Below, piece by piece: positions 1 to 6,182 of a stretch of DNA of 7,605 nucleotides (within the stretch, counting starts at the first letter, position 1; each line of letters begins with the position of its first letter). Source of the DNA: an uncultured Eubacteriales bacterium (GTDB lineage: Bacteria; Bacillota; Clostridia; Christensenellales; Aristaeellaceae); NCBI GenBank assembly GCA_900553315.1, contig USCW01000071.1, forward strand, positions 1 through 7,605, in the 5' to 3' direction. A model generated the notes under the pieces. That model worked only from the letters and a program-made list of their open reading frames with translations, made no database searches and was not told the origin of the DNA. The translations under genes were made by a program, and so were the position numbers.

Positions 1-167
1 GAAGGAGCTGGACGAGGAGCTGTGGAAGCTGGCTGGAGGGCAACGATCTGCACGCCTGCATTCGCTTTGCGGCGGCGGTTTCCGCCCTGAAGTGCCTGAA
101 GCCCGGCGGACGCAGCGGCATCCCCACCCGGGCAGAGGCGGAAGCCTTCCTGGCCCAACACTCCTGA
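1..167 (+). CDS. PfkB-family carbohydrate kinase, C-terminal end (partial, possible frameshift)
   Basis: This is the last ~50 codons of a gene entering from the left, ending at TGA 165-167. From about position 36 the reading frame gives a C-terminus with ALKCLKPGGRSGIPTRAEAE, a pattern I recognise from the end of PfkB (ribokinase/fructokinase-type) sugar kinases, where a helix with RFAxAxSALxC is followed by GGRxGIPTRAE. The family phosphorylates sugars or sugar phosphates with ATP in the cytoplasm. The ATP-binding GAGD motif is not in the window. Positions 2-34 read more naturally in the neighbouring frame (KELDEELWKLA), so one extra base may lie near 35. The gene stops 68 bases before the solute-binding protein on the same strand, so it may be co-transcribed with the transporter and aldolase. 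The family call is fairly good; the substrate is unknown. Confidence 0.55.
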   Translation, partial: RSWTRSCGSWLEGNDLHACIRFAAAVSALKCLKPGGRSGIPTRAEAEAFLAQHS

Positions 168-174
168 GCACCTG

Positions 175-200
175 CCGCCGCGCGGGCTGCGCGACGGTTT
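175..200 (+). terminator. Weak GC-rich hairpin after the kinase stop
   Basis: A 9-base arm at 175-183 pairs with 189-197 with one mismatch, around a 5-base loop, and is followed by only three T residues. It may be a weak or partial terminator, or simply GC-rich sequence. It sits between the kinase stop (167) and the ribosome site of the binding protein (AGGAGG 221-226). No convincing promoter was seen in the remaining ~20 bases, though the interval is AT-rich (200-220). Confidence 0.25.
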
Positions 201-235
201 GTAGCTAAATACATTCTACAAGGAGGAACCCCATC

Positions 236-1255
236 ATGAAGAAACTCGTTTCCCTGATCCTTGCTCTGGCCATGGCGATGAGCTGCCTGGTTGTGAGCGC
301 ACTGGCTGATGAGCCCTCTGGCGACTTGGTGCTGTACACCACCGTCAGCGAGCTGCAGTACACCGCACTGGTCGGCGCTTTCCAGGAAAAGTACCCCAAC
401 ATCAACATCACCTTCACCAAGGCCGGCGCCGGCGAGTGCAAGAGCCGTATCGCTGCTGAGAAGGAAAATCCCCAGGCTGACCTGATGTTCGGCGGTCTGG
501 TGTATGCCGACGCGCTGTCCATGGGCGACTGCTTCGAGGAGTATGTCAGCCCCAACGAGGCCGCGCTGCCCGATGACATGAAGAACACCACCGGCGTGCT
601 GACCTACCACGATGCGCAGATCCCCTGCCTGTGGGTGAACGACGAACTGGAAAAGGAAGCCGGCGTGGAAATCAAGAGCTACGCTGATCTGCTGAACCCC
701 GCGCTGAAGGGCCAGATCGTGTCTGCCGACCCCACCGAGTCCTCCTCCGCCTGGAACCAGCTGCAGTGCATCCTGACCGACTTCGGCGGCTGGGAAAGCG
801 CGGAAGCCTGGGAGTACATCCAGCAGTTCCATGACAACGAGCCCGTCATCTCCGGCAGCTCCTCCGGCGTGTACAAGGGCGTGTACAACGGCGAATACAC
901 CGTGGGTCTGACCTACGAGCCCGCCTGCGTGCAGATGCTGTCCGAGGGCGCTGAGGGCGTCCACATCGTGTACCCCACCGAGGGCGTGACCTCCATCGCT
1001 TTCGGCTCCGCCATCATCAAGGGCGCGAAAAACCTGGACAACGCCAAGCTGTTCATCGATTTCCTGATCAGCGATGAGGGCCAGTCCATCTACAACGCCT
1101 GCGGCGCTCGTCAGGCCAACGCCAACCTGGTGCTGGAGAACCCCAACGAGTTCATCGTCGACCTGGCTTCCGTCAACTACTTGGTGGCTGACACCGAGGC
1201 GCTGGCGACCAACCAGACCGCGATCCAGGACCACTGGCGCGAGATCTTCAAGTAA
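236..1255 (+). CDS. ABC transporter extracellular solute-binding protein (FbpA/AfuA-like)
   Basis: This 339-aa protein captures a ligand outside the membrane and delivers it to the permease encoded two genes downstream. Residues 1-24 form a signal peptide: KK at the N-terminus, a hydrophobic core LVSLILALAMAM, and an ALA motif at 22-24 that suggests signal peptidase I cleavage before D25. The only nearby Cys (C17, context AMSC) is a poor lipobox. The mature protein starts with a strand LVLYTTVSELQ, then an FxxKYPNIxI segment (about 49-58), as in type 2 periplasmic-binding folds of the iron/putrescine/sugar-phosphate class. Other family-like elements are ADPTESSSAWNQL (164-176) and GEYTVGLTYE (219-228). 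The consecutive Tyr pair used by FbpA-type ferric-binding proteins is not apparent; the corresponding stretch reads LTYEPAC. The start is set by AGGAGG at 221-226, 9 bases before ATG. Transporter role is very likely; the ligand is inferred not to be iron. Confidence 0.93.
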   Translation: MKKLVSLILALAMAMSCLVVSALADEPSGDLVLYTTVSELQYTALVGAFQEKYPNINITFTKAGAGECKSRIAAEKENPQADLMFGGLVYADALSMGDCFEEYVSPNEAALPDDMKNTTGVLTYHDAQIPCLWVNDELEKEAGVEIKSYADLLNPALKGQIVSADPTESSSAWNQLQCILTDFGGWESAEAWEYIQQFHDNEPVISGSSSGVYKGVYNGEYTVGLTYEPACVQMLSEGAEGVHIVYPTEGVTSIAFGSAIIKGAKNLDNAKLFIDFLISDEGQSIYNACGARQANANLVLENPNEFIVDLASVNYLVADTEALATNQTAIQDHWREIFK

Positions 1256-1272
1256 GCTTTTTCTTCCCCTTT

Positions 1273-1300
1273 GCCGGGCGGCGGCTTGCCGCCGCCCGGC
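1273..1300 (+). promoter_or_regulatory. Perfect 12-bp stem-loop after the binding-protein gene
   Basis: Positions 1273-1284 are the exact reverse complement of 1289-1300, separated by a CTTG loop. The stem is almost all G/C and begins 17 bases after the stop codon. No T-run follows, so it does not look like an intrinsic terminator. Such stems between a binding-protein gene and the rest of an ABC operon commonly protect the upstream mRNA 3' end, giving an excess of binding protein. That role is inferred here. Confidence 0.7.
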
Positions 1301-1352
1301 ACCATCCTGCATGCCCACGTGGATTGCTTCGCGGGTATGCAAGATGGTGCCG
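1297..1352 (+). repeat. Long imperfect inverted repeat overlapping the first stem
   Basis: The 20-base arm 1297-1316 matches the reverse complement of 1333-1352 at 18 of 20 positions; one of the two differences is a G-U pair in RNA. Its first four bases (CGGC, 1297-1300) are also the end of the 1273-1300 stem, so the two full structures compete for these bases. A mRNA-stability or attenuation role is possible; a degenerate palindromic repeat element is the other reading. Confidence 0.6.
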
Positions 1353-1361
1353 CATACCCGC

Positions 1362-1380
1362 CCCGGCTCCGCATGCCGGG
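1362..1380 (+). repeat. Third short hairpin in the same spacer
   Basis: CCCGGC (1362-1367) pairs with GCCGGG (1375-1380) across a 7-base loop, with flanking GCAT (1352-1355) and ATGC (1381-1384) that could extend it discontinuously. It is the last of three consecutive palindromes filling the spacer before the ATPase. Alone it is weak; its significance comes from the cluster. Confidence 0.35.
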
Positions 1381-1433
1381 ATGCAAAAGACAAAACACCA
1401 TCGCACCCCTGCGCAAGACCTTACTATTGGAAC

Positions 1434-1438
1434 GGAGG
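1434..1438 (+). promoter_or_regulatory. Ribosome binding site fixing the GTG start of the ATPase
   Basis: GGAGG lies 9 bases upstream of GTG 1448. The reading frame is open back to about 1271, but that part consists of the spacer hairpins and encodes nothing resembling an ABC protein. Homology to ATPase N-termini begins right after the GTG. This supports the GTG start over any upstream ATG. Confidence 0.85.
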
Positions 1439-1447
1439 ACGGAACTC

Positions 1448-2533
1448 GTGAACGTTGAGATTAAGATCGACCATGCTGTGAAAAAGTATGGCAACAACAC
1501 CGTTATTCCAGATCTGTCGCTGGACATTAAGCCCGGTTCTTTTTTCACTCTGCTGGGGCCCTCCGGCTGTGGTAAGACCACCCTTCTGCGCATGATCGCC
1601 GGTTTCAACAGCATTGAGGGTGGCGATTTCTATTTCAATGACAAGCGCATCAATGACCTGGACCCCTCCAAGCGCAACATTGGCATGGTGTTCCAGAACT
1701 ACGCCATTTTCCCGCACATGACCGTGCGCAAGAATGTGGAATTCGGCCTGCAGAACCGCAAGCTGCCCCGCGCACAGATCACCGAGCAGGCCTCCAAGTA
1801 TCTGAAAATGATGAAGATCGAGGAGTATGCCGAGCGCAAGCCCGAGAATCTATCCGGCGGTCAGCAGCAGCGTGTGGCGCTGGCCCGCGCCCTGTGCATC
1901 GAGCCTGAGGTGCTGCTGATGGACGAGCCGCTGTCCAACCTGGACGCGAAGCTGCGCGTGGAGATGCGCACCGTCATCAAGGAAATTCAGAACACTGTCG
2001 GCATCACCACCGTGTACGTCACCCACGACCAGGAGGAGGCCATGGCGGTCTCTGACCAGATTGCCGTTATGAACCATGGCGTGATTCAGCAGATCGGCAC
2101 CCCCAAGCTATTGTACCAGCGACCCAGAAACCTGTTCGTTGCCACCTTTATCGGCCAGACCAACGTGTTGGAGCGCTATATTGCGGTACACAACAACGAA
2201 AAGTGCATCGACTTCGGCGGTCTGCTGCTGCCTATGTCTAACCTGGTGGATTCCGTGCGGGCTAAGCAGAAGGTGCGCGTCTCCGTGCGTCCCGAGGAAT
2301 TCGTCATTGTCGGCGCAGATCAGCCCGGCATCGACGCAACGGTGGAATACAGCACGTTCTTGGGCCTGAACACCCACTATGTCATCCGCCTGAAGAGCGG
2401 CGAGCGCGTGGAGATCATTCAGGAATCCCAGATCGACGACATTATTGAGAACGGTACGAAGATTCGCCTGGGCGTGAAGGCCGAGAAGATCAACGTCTTC
2501 AACGAAGACGGCACGAAGTCCCTGATCGTCTGA
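1448..2533 (+). CDS. ABC transporter ATP-binding protein (FbpC/PotA/AfuC-type)
   Basis: This 361-aa cytoplasmic ATPase powers the import system. All core motifs are intact: Walker A GPSGCGKTT (37-45), Q-loop Q83 in VFQNYAIFPHMTV, signature LSGGQQQR (135-142), Walker B LLMDEP (D159, E160), D-loop SNLDAKLR, and H-loop H193 in YVTHDQEEA. The C-terminal third (about 240-361) matches the TOBE extension of importers of the iron/polyamine/sugar class, containing VRPEEFVI and a final VKAEKINVF segment. Length is normal for this group. Translation begins at GTG 1448; the gene ends 19 bases before the permease start, so the two are almost certainly co-translated from one mRNA. The 192-base hairpin-rich spacer separates it from the binding protein and probably lowers its expression relative to that protein. 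Family assignment is secure; the substrate cannot be read from an ATPase. Confidence 0.95.
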   Translation: MNVEIKIDHAVKKYGNNTVIPDLSLDIKPGSFFTLLGPSGCGKTTLLRMIAGFNSIEGGDFYFNDKRINDLDPSKRNIGMVFQNYAIFPHMTVRKNVEFGLQNRKLPRAQITEQASKYLKMMKIEEYAERKPENLSGGQQQRVALARALCIEPEVLLMDEPLSNLDAKLRVEMRTVIKEIQNTVGITTVYVTHDQEEAMAVSDQIAVMNHGVIQQIGTPKLLYQRPRNLFVATFIGQTNVLERYIAVHNNEKCIDFGGLLLPMSNLVDSVRAKQKVRVSVRPEEFVIVGADQPGIDATVEYSTFLGLNTHYVIRLKSGERVEIIQESQIDDIIENGTKIRLGVKAEKINVFNEDGTKSLIV

Positions 2534-2552
2534 GGATGAGGAGTGTAACGGC

Positions 2553-4208
2553 ATGAAAAAGAAAAAGTGGGACATGTGGCTCGTTGCCAGTCTCATCATG
2601 ATGGGCCTGTATCTGCTGTTCATGATGTATCCGCTGGTGAAGATGCTCATTCAGTCTGTGCAGAATGAGGAGACCGGCGCGTTTACGCTGGAATACTTCG
2701 CTAAGTTCTTCAGAGATCCGACCTACGCCTCCACCCTGTGGAACAGCTTCAAGGTATCCATCTGCGCCACCGCTATCACCATGATCATCGGCGTACCCAT
2801 GGCCTACCTCTACAACGTGTATGAAGTCAAGGGCCGCAACTTTTTGCAGGTCATGATCATCCTCTGCTCCATGTCGGCTCCCTTCCTGGGCGCTTATGCC
2901 TGGGTGCTGCTGCTGGGGCGCGGCGGTATCATCACCAAGTTCTTTAAGATGGCGCTTGGCATCAAGCTGCCCAGCATCTACGGTTTCGGCGGCATTCTGC
3001 TGGCCCTTTCCACCAAGATGTTCCCGCTGGTGTTCATGTATGTCAGCGGCGCGCTGAAAAACGTGGACAACACCCTGCTGGAGGCCTCTGCCAACATGGG
3101 CGTGAAGGGCATCAAACGCTTTGTGAAGGTCGTTATCCCGCTGTGCATGCCCTCCATTCTGGCCTCTGCGCTGATGGTGTTCATGCGCTCCTTCGCAGAC
3201 TTCGGTACGCCCCGCATGATCGGCGAGGGCTACAAGACCTTCCCCGTGTTGATTTACACCGAGTATTTGGGCGAAGTTGGCACCAACTACAACTTCGCCG
3301 CCGCCATGGCTGTCATCGCCGTCATCATCACCACGGTGGTGTTCCTGCTGCAGAAGTGGACCTCCAACAAGTTCAGCTTCAGCATGAACGCCCTGCATCC
3401 CATCGAGCGGCGCAAGGCCAAGCCTGTGGGAAACTTCTTCATTCATCTGTTCCTCTACGGCATGGTGGCCATTTCCTATCTGCCCAACCTGTACCTGATC
3501 TTCTACTCCTTCCATAACACGAGCAAAACAGGCAACATCATCAAGCCCGGCTATTCCTTCATGAACTATGAAAACATTCTGCCGGACCTGGGAACCTCTA
3601 TCTGGAACACCATCCGTATCTGCGGTGGCGCGCTGATCATCGTCATTGTGCTGGCCATGCTGATCTCCTACCTGGTCGTTCGCCGCAAGAACGTGGTCAA
3701 CGGCATGATCGACACCATGTCCATGATTCCCTACATCATCCCCGGTTCCGTTATCGGTATCGCGATGGTCATGGGCTTCAACAGCGGCGCGATCGTGCTG
3801 ACAGGTACGGCGTGGATCATGATCATCTCCATGTGTATTCGCCGCATGCCCTACACCATCCGCTCCAGCGTGGCGGTGCTGCAGCAGATTCCCATGAGCG
3901 TGGAGGAAGCCTCCGCAAGCCTGGGTGCCAACAAGTTCAAGACATTCTGGAAGATCACGGTTCCCATGATGTTCAACGGCGTTGCCGCCGGCGCCATCAT
4001 GACCTGGGTGACGCTGATCACCGAGCTGTCCTCCTCCGTTATCCTGTACAGCTCCAAGACCATCACCCTGAACCTACTGGTCTACACCTATGTGCTGGGC
4101 GGCACGGACTTCCGCGCCTGCGCAGCCTCCACCATCCTGACGCTGTTCACGGTGCTGACCCTGGTGCTTTACATGAAATTCTCCAAGAACAAGGAAGTTT
4201 CCATGTAA
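2553..4208 (+). CDS. ABC transporter permease, two fused domains (FbpB/AfuB-type)
   Basis: This 551-aa inner-membrane protein forms the whole translocation channel in one chain. I see about 12 hydrophobic segments in two halves: roughly 8-33, 61-88, 97-122, 142-168, 192-218 and 247-268, then 293-320, 350-376, 387-410, 413-430, 467-493 and 520-543. Each half has a binding-protein-dependent permease EAA loop that docks on the ATPase: LEASANMGVKGIKRFVKVVI (about 176-195) and EEASASLGANKFKTFWKITV (about 451-470). A basic linker near 282-291 joins the halves. Two-domain fusion and length are typical of the ferric iron/sugar-phosphate (FbpB/AfuB) group rather than of PotBC-type pairs. The start ATG follows GAGGAG (2538-2543) by 9 bases. 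It stops 65 bases before the aldolase. Confidence 0.95.
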   Translation: MKKKKWDMWLVASLIMMGLYLLFMMYPLVKMLIQSVQNEETGAFTLEYFAKFFRDPTYASTLWNSFKVSICATAITMIIGVPMAYLYNVYEVKGRNFLQVMIILCSMSAPFLGAYAWVLLLGRGGIITKFFKMALGIKLPSIYGFGGILLALSTKMFPLVFMYVSGALKNVDNTLLEASANMGVKGIKRFVKVVIPLCMPSILASALMVFMRSFADFGTPRMIGEGYKTFPVLIYTEYLGEVGTNYNFAAAMAVIAVIITTVVFLLQKWTSNKFSFSMNALHPIERRKAKPVGNFFIHLFLYGMVAISYLPNLYLIFYSFHNTSKTGNIIKPGYSFMNYENILPDLGTSIWNTIRICGGALIIVIVLAMLISYLVVRRKNVVNGMIDTMSMIPYIIPGSVIGIAMVMGFNSGAIVLTGTAWIMIISMCIRRMPYTIRSSVAVLQQIPMSVEEASASLGANKFKTFWKITVPMMFNGVAAGAIMTWVTLITELSSSVILYSSKTITLNLLVYTYVLGGTDFRACAASTILTLFTVLTLVLYMKFSKNKEVSM

Positions 4209-4273
4209 CACGCCCCCTAACCATCTGCCTACTTCGGGCTTGACCCGATAGGAAAATAAAGGAGATTTGATTT

Positions 4274-5140
4274 ATGCCGTACGTAAACGCAAAAGAAATG
4301 CTCACGGATGCTAAGAAGAACCACTATGCTGTCGGTCACTTTAACCTGAACAACATGGAATCTGTCCGTGCCTTCCTGCTGGCGGCTGAAGAAAAGAAGT
4401 CCCCCATCATTCTGGGCGTGTCCGGCGGCACCGCCAAGTACATGGGCGGCTATCGCACCATTGCCGATATGGTAAAGGATTTCATGGCCTTCCTGAAGAC
4501 CACCGTGCCGGTTTGCCTGCATGTGGACCATGGCACCTATGAAGAAGCGCTGGCAGCTATCGACGGCGGCTTCAGCTCCGTCATGTTCGATGGCAGCAAG
4601 TATAGCATTGATGAGAACATTGAAAAGACCCGCACCATTGTGAAGCTGGCCCACGAGAAGGGCATCACTGTGGAAGCCGAGGTTGGCGCCATCGGCGGCG
4701 AAGAGGACGGCCGCATCAGCATGGGCGAGTGCGCCGATCCCGAGCAGTGCAAGCGCATTGCGGACCTGGGCATTGACTTCCTGGCTGCCGGCATCGGCAA
4801 CATTCACGGCAAGTATCCCGAAAACTGGCCCGGCCTGCGCTTTGACGTGCTGGCTGCCATTCAGGCCAAGACCGGCGACCTGCCCCTGGTGCTGCACGGC
4901 GGCTCCGGCATCCCGGACGAAATGGTCCGCGAGGCCATTACCCTGGGCGTATCCAAGGTGAACGTGAACACCGAGTGCCAGATTGCTTTCACCGAGGCGA
5001 CCCGCAAGTTCATCGAGGAGGGCAAGGATCGCGAAGGCCGCGGTTTCACCCCCCGTGCGCTGCTGGCTCCCGGCCTGGAGGCCACCAAAGCCAAGTGCAT
5101 TGAGAAGATGGAGCTGTTCGGCAGCGTAGGCCGCGCCTAA
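4274..5140 (+). CDS. Class II (zinc-dependent) ketose-bisphosphate aldolase
   Basis: This 288-aa cytoplasmic enzyme of the FbaA/GatY/KbaY family cleaves a ketose 1,6-bisphosphate (or similar) to dihydroxyacetone phosphate plus an aldehyde. Visible catalytic features are: HVDHGTYEEA with the catalytic Asp D85 and zinc ligand H86; SVMFDGSKYSIDENI (102-116); VEAEVGAIGGEEDG (133-146); a second zinc His H178 in GIGNIHGKYP; a third, H208, in LVLHGGSGIP with the phosphate-binding GGSG; and KVNVNTECQ (228-236). The second His motif reads GNIHG rather than the more usual G[ST]xHG, so it is not a textbook FBP or tagatose enzyme and the substrate is open. AAAGGAG at 4258-4264 sits 9 bases before ATG. 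It is last in the transporter cluster, followed by a strong terminator. A PfkB kinase end lies at the other side of the cluster, fitting a phosphorylate-then-cleave route. Confidence 0.93.
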   Translation: MPYVNAKEMLTDAKKNHYAVGHFNLNNMESVRAFLLAAEEKKSPIILGVSGGTAKYMGGYRTIADMVKDFMAFLKTTVPVCLHVDHGTYEEALAAIDGGFSSVMFDGSKYSIDENIEKTRTIVKLAHEKGITVEAEVGAIGGEEDGRISMGECADPEQCKRIADLGIDFLAAGIGNIHGKYPENWPGLRFDVLAAIQAKTGDLPLVLHGGSGIPDEMVREAITLGVSKVNVNTECQIAFTEATRKFIEEGKDREGRGFTPRALLAPGLEATKAKCIEKMELFGSVGRA

Positions 5141-5167
5141 GGCTTCCTTCTCCCTCTGAATTCTGAA

Positions 5168-5229
5168 AAAAAGCCCTCTCCCTTTCATCGGCCTGATGGG
5201 GTGCCGGTGAAGCTGGGAGAGGGCTTTTT
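5168..5229. terminator. Strong bidirectional intrinsic terminator between convergent genes
   Basis: AGCCCTCTCCC (5172-5182) is the exact complement of GGGAGAGGGCT (5215-5225). An A-run precedes it and TTTTT (5225-5229) follows, so it can terminate on both strands. An inner stem (5185-5192 with 5203-5210, one G-U pair) lengthens the hairpin. It lies 27 bases after the aldolase stop and closes the transporter-aldolase transcript. Confidence 0.9.
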
Positions 5230-5273
5230 CAGGCCCGGAGGGATACGGGGCTTTGCTTTTTTCACATTATGAA

Positions 5274-5311
5274 AGCAGCCTGCCAACGTTCGCACGCGCT
5301 GGCAGGCTGCT
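5274..5311 (-). terminator. Hairpin terminator for the minus-strand dehydrogenase remnant
   Basis: A perfect 12-base inverted repeat (AGCAGCCTGCCA 5274-5285 with 5300-5311) and a 14-base loop lie 14 bases beyond the dehydrogenase stop on the minus strand. On that strand the stem is followed by TTTC, then a mixed AT-rich stretch, with a longer T-poor tail than ideal. On the plus strand it is followed by GCTTTTCC. It is probably the dehydrogenase terminator, of moderate strength. Confidence 0.65.
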
Positions 5312-5325
5312 GCTTTTCCTTCAAG

Positions 5326-5996
5326 TCAGTTCATTTGTTCCGCAATATCCCGTGCAACTGCCACGCCGGTGGCGCTGGCCTGCATCAGGCCGCGGGTGAT
5401 GCCCGCACCGTCGCCGATGGCGTACAGGCCCGTGATGGGGGTCATGAAGCGCTTGTCCACCAGCAGCTTGCTGGAGTAGAACTTCAACTCAACGCCGTAA
5501 AGCAGGGTATTCTTGCTGTACAGGCCGGGGGCCAGGTGGTCGAAGGCCTTCAACGCTTCCACAATGCTGGTCAGATGACGGGGCGGCAGCACGAAGGACA
5601 GGTCGCCAGGTACCGCATTTTGCAGCGTGGGAATGGTGGTGGACTTCGCCAGTCGCTCCCAGGAGGTACGGCGGCCCTGCAGCAGATCGCCCGGGCGCTG
5701 CACCATGATGGGGCCGCCCGTCAGCATGTTGCCCAGGCGGGCGATGTACTGACCATACTCAATGGGCTGATTGAAGGGCTCCGTAAAGCGGGTGGACACC
5801 AGCTGGCAAAGTTGGTATTGCCCGTGCGGCGGGCAGGATTGCCGTAGCTGTGACCGTTCACCACCGCCAGCCCGGACTCGTAATGCTCCTCGCTGACCAC
5901 GCCGCCGGGATTCATGCAGAAGGTGCACACCTTGTTCTCATAGGTATCGGAGTAATAGACCAGCTTGGACTCGTAAAGATATTTGGTCAGGTGATC
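5326..5996 (-). pseudogene. COG2509-type FAD-dependent dehydrogenase, 5'-truncated and frameshifted
   Basis: This is the C-terminal half of a predicted NAD(P)/FAD-utilising oxidoreductase of the COG2509 kind; its physiological reaction is not established. On the minus strand it begins near 5996 with DHLTKYLYESKLVYYSDTY, then CTFCMNPGGVVSEEHYESG and VVNGHSYGNPARRTGNTNFA. At about 5803-5804 the frame breaks and resumes as LVSTRFTEPFNQPIEYGQYI, running on to IGDGAGITRGLMQASATGVA (the FAD-contacting C-terminal motif) and stop at 5326-5328. The sense continues across the break with one residue partly lost, so a one-base deletion is the simplest explanation. Full-length relatives are about 450-530 aa, so the N-terminal FAD-binding half is missing. 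No start codon or ribosome site can be assigned. It is surely nonfunctional as written, unless the frameshift and the junction are both sequence errors. Confidence 0.85.
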
Positions 5997-5997
5997 T

Positions 5998-6144
5998 ATA
6001 ATAAGCCTTGTCGGTATCGGAATCATTGCCATTCCGACGGGCATTATTTCTGCCGGGTTCACGTCCCTGATCGGCAAGGATGAGAAGGAAGAAGCCGGCA
6101 CAAAGAAGTATTGCCCGTATTGCGGTCACAAGATCGACGAATGA
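5998..6144 (+). pseudogene. C-terminal remnant of an ion-channel-like membrane protein with zinc-ribbon tail
   Basis: An open frame of about 48 codons with no usable start ends at TGA 6142-6144. It reads IISLVGIGIIAIPTGIISAG, then FTSLIGKDEKEEAGTKK and CPYCGHKIDE. The first part resembles the last pore-lining helix of bacterial voltage-gated-type (Ion_trans/K+ channel) proteins, where a GIGxxAxPxGIIxxGF pattern ends the membrane domain. The tail is a half zinc ribbon (CPYCG) typical of this group in Firmicutes. Everything upstream (voltage sensor, selectivity filter) is absent because the sequence switches at ~5997 to the dehydrogenase remnant on the other strand. The channel reading is a pattern match by eye. 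Confidence 0.6.
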
Positions 6145-6147
6145 AAT

Positions 6148-6162
6148 TCGTATCAGATACGA
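6148..6162. promoter_or_regulatory. 15-bp perfect palindrome upstream of the small gene
   Basis: TCGTATC-A-GATACGA is a perfect 7-1-7 dyad lying just after the channel remnant and 20 bases before the small-protein ATG, followed by TTTT. It could be an operator for a repressor or a short RNA hairpin. No repressor gene is in the window. Confidence 0.4.
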
Positions 6163-6182
6163 TTTTGAAAGGGGTTTGGAAT

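Noticed and set aside
1271..1447. N-terminal extension of the ATPase reading frame (open from 1271)
   Set aside because: It translates hairpin sequence with no ABC-protein similarity, and a good ribosome site precedes GTG 1448.
2499..3515. Long minus-strand open frame opposite the permease
   Set aside because: It is rich in His/Gln/Gly as expected for an antisense shadow of a hydrophobic coding gene, with no start signals or family resemblance.
4234..4248. Small TCGGG-CTTGA-CCCGA hairpin and a TTGACC box before the aldolase
   Set aside because: The stem is only 5 bp and there is no matching -10 element at the right distance, so I do not call a promoter, terminator or riboswitch.
4229..5188. 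319-codon minus-strand open frame opposite the aldolase
   Set aside because: The plus strand has a complete aldolase with all catalytic motifs; the antisense frame is a by-product of codon bias and crosses the terminator.
5183..5214. Possible small RNA in the long loop between the convergent genes
   Set aside because: The inner stem is explained as part of the terminator hairpin, and no promoter is visible.
5269..5847. 192-codon plus-strand open frame opposite the dehydrogenase remnant
   Set aside because: The minus strand carries recognisable FAD-dehydrogenase motifs; the plus frame starts inside a terminator hairpin and resembles nothing.
6111..6182. Upstream ATG extension of the small protein
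   Set aside because: It would overlap the zinc-ribbon tail of the channel remnant in another frame and has no ribosome site, unlike ATG 6183.
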